Shown here one piece after another: positions 55,900 through 64,000 of a stretch of DNA of 64,000 bases. Both the position numbers and the translations under genes were made by a program. This stretch comes from Ophiocordyceps camponoti-saundersi (nom. inval.) (lineage: Eukaryota > Ascomycota > Sordariomycetes > Hypocreales > Ophiocordycipitaceae): the NCBI GenBank assembly GCA_003339415.1, contig PDHQ01000040.1:69696-133695 (forward strand). Direction: 5' to 3'. Position 1 is the stretch's first letter. Every line of letters begins with the position of its first letter. A model generated the notes under the pieces. The model was not told the origin of the DNA. It did no database searches and saw nothing but the letters and a program-made list of their open reading frames with translations.

Positions 55900-57300
55900 A
55901 GTTTTTCTATCCTTCTATCTTTATAAGCCCTTACCTAAGTCGAAGTAGCCGAAATCTATAGTATCTAGAATATTATAGTTATTAGATAGGAATAAAGTCC
56001 GTAATAGGCCGTCTACCGTAATATTTCTATCTCTAGAAATATATTCGAGAATAATATTAAGCTACCTTAGCTTTATTACTTACCTAATATAGATACCCTT
56101 ATATCCTTCTACCCTTAGGAACTAAGTTAAAAGTAGGTAATCGGTGAAGATTACTAATAGCTAGATAGTATAAAAGAAATACTTATATTATCGGCAAAAC
56201 TCGATAATAATATAAAGTTCCCTCTTATACGTCCCGTAATTCTACTAAGTTTTTATAAGTAGGAAGGAATTATAGAGAATAGGCACTTCGACCCTATCTC
56301 TTTCTTATAATATAACGTAGCCTACGCTATACTTCGATATATTAATATAAACTTATACCGGCTTATTAAGCTTAGGGCTATATATTACTATTACGACTTT
56401 AGCTATAAACTTTAAAATCGTAAAAAAGAGGGCTTTATATAGGCCCTAAACGAAGGGCATATTCCCGGTAAGTTTAGTTAGAGGTCTAGAGAGCTCTATA
56501 TAGTTAGTAATCTATCTTTAATATAAGCCTATAGCCCCTAGGAAAGCTCGAACTTATCGCTAGTTTACTAGCATAAGCTAGTCCTTAATCTTCTATAGCC
56601 GGCTAGGCTTTATCGTAATCTAACCTCCTATATAGTATACCTATTCGATAATAAGGATATTCGTTATTCTTAGGAAGACCTTTTTAAAACTTAACCGGAG
56701 GAGAGCTTATAGTAATCGCGGTAAGAAGTAGTCCCTAATAAACTATTACTACTCCTCGAAGCTTACGTATTTAGTAAAGATATTATCGATATAGTTATCT
56801 AAAGGTGCGATATAATTACTTTCTAAGGGTACTACTAATAGTAATAGCTTAGGTAAAAATTTAAATATAGCCCTAAAAGCTAACTTTATTATCTTAGTAA
56901 AGCTATAAGCTGCTAACTAGGTTCTTTATAAAAATCTTATTAGTTATAATTAAGAAAAACCTAAAATTTAGAACGCTAGAATATAACGAAGCTTAGGGGC
57001 TATAAGTATAGCCTAGTAGCTATACTTTAAATTAAATATACTAAATAAACTAATCTTAAAGTTTAAGAGTTAGTTATAAAGTTCTAATAATAGGGGAATC
57101 GTAATACCTAGTAAGTCTTCGTTTATATTATAGTAATTTATTATTAGCTTTTACTTAGCCTAGGGATTAGATTTATCTTTAATAATTATAATAAGTTTAG
57201 CCGACTACTAGCTTAGTTTACTATTAGCTACTACTATATACTTATAAATCCCGGAGTTAATATTCTTACGAATAATCTTCTCTATCTAATACCGCTATAA
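55900..57300 (-). pseudogene. Reverse transcriptase / RNase H relic of the gypsy element
   Basis: The polymerase active site appears as Y-I-D-N-I-F at 56776-56793 on the minus strand; the second Asp reads Asn, a change expected from RIP (GAC to AAT). Downstream come RAFLGAIGL (about 56525-56553), typical of the gypsy RT thumb/connection, and an RNase H-like segment (YGTYKRELY, about 56220-56250). Stops replace Gln and Trp codons. Limits are approximate. Confidence 0.8.
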
Positions 57301-57949
57301 AATATTCTATCTTCTCTTTTAACTATAATATTATAGTTTCGTCCTAAGTATAATCCTTAGGTAATATAGGAAAAAGTCCGTTAATAGTATATCCTTCGTA
57401 TCTTAACCCTTAAGGTTACGATACGTATAAAATATACGTACAATCTCCTCCCTTAAGTATCCTAAGATTAGGGGTCCGAGCATAATACCGTATAAGTTAA
57501 ACTACTTTATAACTAAGTCTCTATTAATAGTTTAGTTAATATCTTATCGCTAGACTCTTCTCTATATCGAGAATAAGGATACCGGGGGTTCTATTACCTA
57601 GGGACCCGGCTAATACTATCTATCTAGCTTCTAATATCGCTTAGTATTAGAGGTAACCTCTAAGCTAGCTATTACTCCCTCGATTATAAGAGGCTTAGGT
57701 AATAGCTATTTAGAGTAAAATAAAGCTAGTATAAAATAATCTTAAAACTTAGCTTTAATATTTATATTATCTCTCCTTATTAGTCGAGGTATATAATAAA
57801 CTAAAAGGGTAATTAGGTTAAAGTAAAAATATTTAAAAAATAATATAGAGATATAAGCCTCCTATAAATATAGTTTAGTAATATACCTAGGTCGTTATTA
57901 ATACTCTAGTTTAAAAATTCTACGTTAGATATATAGTCGGTATTAGAGC

Positions 57950-58480
57950 TATCTATATCTAAGTTTATATCTTTTCCTAAGGATAAGGAAGAATCTAAAA
58001 ATATTCCGATAAACTTCTTTAGTAAAGGCGGCGTATTAGGGGCGAGTATAATCTTCTACTAGTTAGCAAAAGCTATAACTAAGCCCTCTAATATAACTAA
58101 TTTATCCCCCTTAGAAATCCTACCGATCTTAATAATACCCTCCTATATATCGATAATAGCTCCGATATCGAATAACTATAAGAGTCCTAGAATAATAGGG
58201 ACGTTATCTAAAGCTATAAACTTATTTTTAGGCTTAATAATAGCCTAAACTTCCCTATCGATACCTTATATAAAAACTTAAAAGATAGTAAAATCTTAAA
58301 TTAGCTACCTTCCCGTATTAGCAATTATTATAAGTAACCCTTAGAACCCTATATTACTTAGGGGCCTAATCTTAATACTATATCTACGAATAAAGTTAAG
58401 GTTAAGAAGGTTTACCTAGGATCCTTAATCGGCTAAAGTAATAGTAAGGGATAGCTTAAGGGATATACGCCTATCTAGTT
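57950..58480 (-). pseudogene. Retropepsin-like protease relic of the gypsy element
   Basis: A minus-strand frame with ITLADxGSxVNLLNLNF resembles the D-S/T-G active-site region of retroelement aspartic proteases (x are RIP stops), followed by NVPIILGLLxLFDIGAI, which fits the second half of the fold. It lies upstream of RT as expected. Confidence 0.55.
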
Positions 58481-61102
58481 TATTAAATATAATAGTATAC
58501 GGGACTCTAAACTACTTAGCAGAGTTCTCTTACTATAATTTAGTATTTGCCGTAGATCGGTTAAATCTAATAGTATTACTATCTACTATTATTACCTTAG
58601 CTTTAGGTTTAGCCTTAGCTTTACCTTTTCCTTTCTTTATCTTAGTTAGAGCTTATCGCTTATATAATAATAGGTATCGGAATTACTTAGCGCCCTCCGG
58701 ACTTATTTACTAGAAGTTGACTAGGTTAATTAGTATAATAAAGCGTTTTGCTAGCTTAACCTAATTAATACTACTTATACTATCTCTAGCCTATACCTCT
58801 ACTAATCCTCTCGGAGCTTATTAAGATATATATAGCTTATTAAAAAATCCTATACTTAGGTCCTCTATAACCTTAGCTAGTTTCTTATAACGGAGTATAG
58901 CTTTAGGATTTAAAGCTAGTCTAAAGGTCTCTTCGATAGTATCTAAGCGTAAGGATCGGCGCTTAATAGGATAATAGTTATCTAAGCCTACTATTATAAT
59001 AATTACTATAAGTGCCTCTTAAATAATCTTATTAAGTTTAACCTTATCGTCCTTTACTAGTATAATTTAGTTTAACTTATCTACTAAGCTTTCCTTTAGA
59101 TCTAACTTATCTATTATAATAGTAGGGGTCGCTTAGGTAATAGGAGTAGTATTTCCCCAGTCTAAGCCTAACTTTAGTAAGATTATATTTAAGTAAATTT
59201 AGCTAGATAAATTACCTATTAACTTACCTAATATATTATATAGCTACTAAATTAGTTCTTAGGTTAAGGATTATTCTAGGTAATTATTAAACCTAATATT
59301 AACCTAGTATACTAGAATCTACTATATTAGCGCTAGCGGCGGGATAGCCGGACCCCTAATACCTAGGGTATTAGTAGACTTACTAAAGATAAGCCCCTTA
59401 AGGATATCTTTCTCCTAAGCTTATAAACTTTTATAAAATAAAGTAGGATAATTTAATACCTTATAGCCCGCTTCCCTATACTAAATATATATAGGTTAAT
59501 CCTAAGGAAAAGAGAGGGTGCTATTAACGTAAATATTTAATAAATTCTTAGCGTTATAACTTATTATAGTAAAACTTACCTACTTAAGTACTTAATATCC
59601 CGTTATCTTAGGAGGCCTAGAGTTACCTTATCCTTAACCTTAACCTTAACTAACTTTATTAAGTTTATTCTAGTAATTAGGTCTCGCTATAGTAAGCGTT
59701 ATAGATAATATTATTTTATAGGTATTCTATTAAGGAGTATATTTAATAAGGGATATCTTAGTAAAGTTAGAAGCTATAGGTATTACTTATTATTCTTATA
59801 CTTAACCTTAAAGATCCTATCTTAAGGTAAAGCCTAAGCGCTATTTTACTAGTATATTAGGTAAATACCTAAACTTCTCCTAGAAAAGATCCCTTATTAT
59901 AGCTATAGTAGCTACTTACTCTTAAACTTAGCGGTTAGCTTATTCGGCTATTTAGATCTTTATAAAGGCTTAAATAATATCCTAAGCTTCTACTAAGCTA
60001 GTCGAGATAGTAGCTTATTATAATATAGTAATATAATATAACTTTTAATTAGTAATATTAGAAATAAACTTATAAATTATTATACTTAAGAATATACTTT
60101 TAAAAGCTAATAATAAAAAGCTACCCCGAATAAAGTCCCTAATACTAACTAATCGAAATATCTAGCGGGTCCTATAATAGTAAGCTTAGAGAGACTTACC
60201 TAAGCTCTAGCTAAACTATATTAATATTTATAGCTATTATAAAATATAACTAAAAATAAACCTTTTTTCTAAAATTATCTATAATAGATAAAAGTTATTA
60301 AGCGTAGCTTTACTTATCCTTATACGCTTATAGATATCGTAGAGTATAGTATCGCTATCTATAAAGTTTATAGCCTTACTTATTAGGTTAATATTTATAA
60401 CCTTAATCTTCTTATTATAATATTCGGCGGCTCTATTAAGCTTAGTAAACGCTAAGTTAATAGCTTCTAGCTATCGGTAAGTATTATTATTACCCCCGAA
60501 CTTACCTATATCTTTATTAGTAAGGGTCTTAATAACTTAGCTATAGCTATTTAAGGATAAGGGCTTATCTATATCTAAGCTCCGGTCTAGGTTTAGGATA
60601 TCCTTAGCTATCTAAAAATAGGTATTAGAGAATAAAAGCTACTATCTAAATTAGAGGGCTATAGTAAATTTAAATAATATAGGGAATAGATTAGGATTAA
60701 TAAGAACTAATATAGGGCTCGAATAAGAAGAAGATATTAGATATAATAACTCTAATATATAGTCTTAGTATCTCTAGTATATATAAAGAAAAGAGAAAAG
60801 AAGAGAGGGGAGAAAGGAGAGAAGGGGATAGGTTAGGTATTTAGTCTAGGTAAGAGCTATCTATATCTATAAGCTAAGAGGCAGGAGGCTAGAACTATTA
60901 GGCCCTTATAGGTTAGGAAAGGGAAGAACTAAGCAAGGAAGGTTAGGTTTTAGTTAGAGAGAAGGTTTAGGAGGAAAAGGGGGTAAAGATAAGGCTTTTA
61001 GTAATATTAGTTAAAAGGCTAAGTTAGTTAGTTATATAGATCTAGTCTATAAAAGGTAAGGCGGTCGGCGCTAAGGGCTATAAGCCCCCTATCTTAGTTA
61101 CT

Positions 61103-61305
61103 AGATAAATAGCCGAGTTACCTAACTATTAGATATAGCCTTATATAGCTATAAAATAGCACGATAAAAGGAAACCTATATATAGGCAGAAAAGCAAGGT
61201 TAATTATATATAAACTAGAAAAGCCTAAGCTATTTGTCTATATCTAAAGTATAAGAGTTATACCTATATAACTAAGTTAGGTTAGGTGACCCGTGCCTGC
61301 TATTA
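61103..61305 (-). repeat. LTR, right copy (5' LTR of the minus-strand element)
   Basis: 203 bp. Compared with the left copy, its inner part has nearly every CA and TG turned into TA, while its last 60 bases keep TG and CC where the left copy is mutated. Differences are transitions only, without indels. Confidence 0.9.
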
Positions 61306-61310
61306 ACGTG
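61306..61310. repeat. Target site duplication ACGTG, right copy
   Basis: Same five bases as 52169-52173. Confidence 0.85.
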
Positions 61311-61323
61311 GCAGAGATAAGCC

Positions 61324-61790
61324 GAGTACTATGTTAAGCTAACTATTAGGTCCGACCTTAGCCGACTAAAAACCCACTTTTAAATTATATAATCTAACCA
61401 CTATATATAGGCGCAGTACTTTATAAAACAGATATAGGGACTTTACCTACTTAAATATATTAATTTAAGGAAAAATAATAAAATACTTTTTTTAAAGTAT
61501 ATAATAGTAGCTATCGTAAGAGCTTCTACTTAGTATTTTTCTAAATTAGTATATAGTTTATCGGAATTAATATATACGGGTAGGTAAAGTCCCTACCTTT
61601 ATTTTATAAAGTACTGCGCCCGTGTGCAGTGGTCAGATTATATAATTTGAAAGTGGGTTTTTGGTCGGCTGAGGTCGGACCTGATAGTCAGGTTGACATT
61701 GTACTCAGACAAGCCTCAGTAAGACGAGTACGGAAAGTGGGTTTTTGGTCGGCTGAGGTCGGACCTGATGGTCAGCTTGACATAGTACTC
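61324..61790. mobile_element. Small terminal-inverted-repeat (MITE-like) element with extra end copy
   Basis: The left arm starting GAGTACTATGTTAAG at 61324 is the inverted complement of the arm ending at 61706, over about 125 bp. A third, shorter copy in the same direction as the right arm spans about 61733-61790 and also ends GTACTC. Apart from C-to-T changes, the left arm end fits the third copy better than the second. The middle (about 61450-61580) is AT-rich and has no coding capacity. It lies 13 bp from the retrotransposon's target duplication. The left arm is RIP-mutated while the two right copies are not. No target duplication could be settled. Confidence 0.7.
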
Positions 61791-63778
61791 CTAAGACCGT
61801 CAGCAGTGCGCGGGAGACGGGGATCCTTCCAGTGGATTCGACGGGCGGACCCCTGTGCGTGTTGTATTCGTTGTATTCGTAGGCGGGTTGCCATTGGTTG
61901 GACCGCAGGAGCTCAAACGGGGTGTAAGCCGATGGCAAAAATGGTCGGGGCAACGATTAGGGGGTTGTCTGACCGCTACTCCCGCTTATATGCTGCATCA
62001 TAGACTACCTATACATGCTGCGAACGACGTTATCACAAAGTGTTTAAATGTTCTGCCACAACGACCTCGGAAAGCTTAAATGTGATGATAGTAGATCCTA
62101 GCATACTTCGGATGAAAGAGATTATGGTTTGGGTTTCTGGCCTGGATGGTTTGAGGGACCGTATGGAGGCGCCTTGGGTATGTGGTGCTTCAGGGGGGAG
62201 AAGAAGACGGGCTGCGATGCCGCGTGGTCGATGACCTGGTGCTGAGGTGGTGATTTCTGGTCCCTGAATAGCTACGGATACTGCCAAAGCAGAGGCCAAG
62301 ACCTACATGCATGCCTAGGTACTATTCAGTGCATATTTCTTTATGGCCTTTACGAAGAACATCTCTTGTTAATATAATAGCTCCGGTTTCTTCCATCTCT
62401 TGACCCTAACCCTATGTACGCAGGGTAGGTAAAAGTAAACAGTATGTATGTAAGCTCCGTTACCCGGGTTAGGGTGGATGCTCAACGCTGTTGAAGGGGT
62501 GGGGACGGTCCATGAAAACAAACGAAGCAAAGCCGCTTCCACCAACAGGTGTGGTTGTGGCACAAAGTTGTTATGTGTGCATATGTATGTATGTATTGTA
62601 TGTATGTATGTGCATGCATGTGAAAAGAAGGCCTGCTTTCGACAACGACGTCGCTGATAGAATGCAATCCGTAGTTACGCAGGACTTGATATTCTTTCCT
62701 CTTTTAGGTCCTGTTCGCCAGGCCCAGTTTCTAACTGTCTACCCGCCTATTATCCGTACGTCCCTGCCTACCTACTCACCAAACTGTGGCTATTCCGGTC
62801 TAGGGGTGGGGGAAAAACAGAGAATCAGCTTTTTTTAGACGGTGGGCTCTGCACAGAACTCTCTCTCTGTCGCCTGTGGCTTTGAGCTTTCGGTCGGTCG
62901 TACCCAAGTAAGCCAGAACGCCGTGGCCGCGAATCAGTCTGTGGTTAATTATTATTATTATTATTATTTTCAACGGCCGTGGTCACTGCTTTTCTTCTCT
63001 CTCTCTCTCCCTCTCTCTCTTTAACCGTCTGAAGTGCCTTCTACCAACAAAGCATCTATGGATAATAGTGCCTACCCACCTACCAGCTGTCCCCTCTCGC
63101 ACCTTCACACCTGTATTTTACCTGCCTGCTACCTAGCACTAGGCCCTACCGCCTACCATCTCCTCTCCTACCTACCCCCTCCATGCTCTGCCCCCTCTTC
63201 CCCCCCTCCCCCCCCCCTCCCCCCCCCTCCTTAGCCAGCAGTAAGGATGCTCCACCAGCATATACAGCACAGATACCCTCTTACTAGCCAAAACTGTGAA
63301 CAAACAAAAGTAGAACAAAAGTCTTTCCCACACATTAAATGTCCACCCTGTTAGCAAGAGTCGGCACGCAACAACCCCTTTTGCGCACCTCCTTCTCAAA
63401 TCCCTCGTCACCCATCATCCAGTGGGTTTTTGTTTTTTTTTTTATCCCGACAAGCTTCTTCGTCGTCTCTCCGCCACAAACGCCCGTCCGTGATACGCCC
63501 AGACCTTGTTGACGATTCCTCTCACATCCTTGTGACGTCGCCTTAACCGGCCTCTCCCTGGTTCTGTCCGATAGGAGGACTTTGCCTCGTTCCCTTTTCT
63601 TTTCTTGCCTCTTCTCTCTCGCGCGCCGCTCCCCCGCCAACCATCTTCTTTCCCCCCCACCGCTGCGTTTCGACTTCGCCTCGTGCGATTCACACGTGCA
63701 ATTCGACCGACGGAACCGCTCGGGCGATTGGCAGACAGAATTGAAGCCGCATGACGAGACGCTCTTCGACGCGCAATC
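61791..63778. other. Intergenic; promoter of importin beta at right end
   Basis: No supported gene. Contains ATGTATGTATGT repeats (about 62582-62615), ATT repeat (about 62945-62968), CTACC-rich stretches (about 63070-63180) and C runs (about 63200-63230). The last 250 bases before the KAP95 start are GC-balanced and pyrimidine-rich. Confidence 0.5.
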
Positions 63779-64000
63779 ATGTCGAGCTCAGAGATTAATC
63801 AGGTGCTCGCCAACTCGCTATCTCCGGGTGAGTTTTTTTTTAAATCCTTCCCACGGCGGAGGAGGACAGAAAAAAAGAGCCATTGCTGACACTTTTGGCG
63901 TCACCTTTTGCCAGACGCGAATCTGCGAAATGCCGCTGAGCAGCAGCTTGGCCAAGCAGCCGAGAGCAATTTCGTGCGTCTAGACGTCATGTCGCGCGTC
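63779..64000 (+). CDS. KAP95: Importin subunit beta-1, N-terminal part (cut by window end)
   Basis: Exons 63779-63827 and 63915-63973, then a likely donor GTGCGT; the rest lies beyond the window. The first intron is GTGAGT...TGCCAG. The protein begins MSSSEINQVLANSLSPDANL and continues RNAAEQQLGQAAESNF, the first HEAT repeat of fungal importin beta (Kap95), which carries importin alpha/cargo complexes through the nuclear pore. If the last donor is not used the frame would continue VRLDVMSRV, which does not fit the family, so a second intron is preferred. Other karyopherins share this start less well. Confidence 0.78.

Larger units (their letters stand above)
52174..61305 (-). mobile_element. 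Ty3/gypsy LTR retrotransposon, RIP-inactivated, complete
   Basis: A 9132-bp element with two 203-bp direct LTRs and an ACGTG target duplication. Coding relics read on the minus strand in the order protease, reverse transcriptase/RNase H, integrase, which is the Ty3/gypsy order. CA and TG dinucleotides are almost absent from the interior while TA is in excess, and reading frames are broken by TAA/TAG, so the copy is dead through RIP. The zones near both ends of the interior (52377-about 54500 and about 58500-61102) hold no recognised domain; the right one should contain Gag. Neither a primer-binding site nor a polypurine tract could be recognised, perhaps because of RIP. Confidence 0.92.

Noticed and set aside
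61629..62003. 124-codon plus-strand frame at the right end of the small element
   Set aside because: It is built from the duplicated repeat ends (FWSAEVGPD twice), not a gene.
1..64000. tRNA genes, rRNA genes, CRISPR arrays, telomere repeats
   Set aside because: No B-box-like GGTTCGAATCC cloverleaf, rRNA stretch, spaced direct-repeat array or TTAGGG array was found on reading either strand; absence is limited by manual inspection.

Overview
This is nuclear DNA from a filamentous ascomycete (Pezizomycotina, probably Sordariomycetes). The evidence is short GT-AG introns of about 50-130 bp with CTGAC/CTAAC branch sites, fungus-specific families (HET, Myb/SANT-like, DUF8035-type, OM14), CT-rich promoters, and repeats mutated by RIP (repeat-induced point mutation). 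No sign of bacterial, viral or organellar DNA was seen. Gene models were built by hand from reading frames, splice signals and protein family landmarks; exon coordinates are given for each.

Left part (1-20 kb): a RIP-degraded repeat (1-640); a secreted, GPI-anchored GH17 glucanase; a cytochrome P450 whose intron holds an assembly gap inside poly-G; the last two enzymes of tyrosine catabolism, maleylacetoacetate isomerase and fumarylacetoacetase, tail to tail; then a PTR2-type peptide transporter and a seven-exon MFS permease, also tail to tail. Several kilobases between genes are microsatellites and low-complexity DNA.

Middle (21-37 kb): an accessory-looking trio (YtcJ-like amidohydrolase, a second P450, a DHA1-type MFS transporter), followed by a dense housekeeping block: thymidylate synthase, BOS1 SNARE, thiamine pyrophosphokinase, MIA40, an OM14-like outer-membrane protein, a Myb/SANT-like nuclear protein and a short-chain dehydrogenase. 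The thymidylate synthase promoter carries three perfect ACGCGT boxes, as expected for MBF-type G1/S control.

Right part (40-64 kb): a secreted GH16 glucanase, a HET-domain protein, a secreted metallo-beta-lactamase-fold protein, an arginine-rich DUF8035-like protein and 2-isopropylmalate synthase (with a GC-AG intron and a CPC1/GCN4 site upstream). Then comes a complete 9.1-kb Ty3/gypsy LTR retrotransposon on the minus strand (52174-61305), with 203-bp LTRs, a 5-bp target duplication ACGTG and near-complete RIP. Next to it lies a small inverted-repeat element, then 2 kb of non-coding DNA and the first exons of importin beta (KAP95).

The strongest observations are the intact anatomy and RIP edge effect of the retrotransposon, start-codon-proximal introns (one splitting an ATG), the MCB boxes, the GC-AG intron, and two genes whose coding ends overlap by 207 bp. 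I found no clear evidence for a wholly new biological system. The 21.3-26.6 kb trio and the secreted MBL-fold protein are the least explained gene content.
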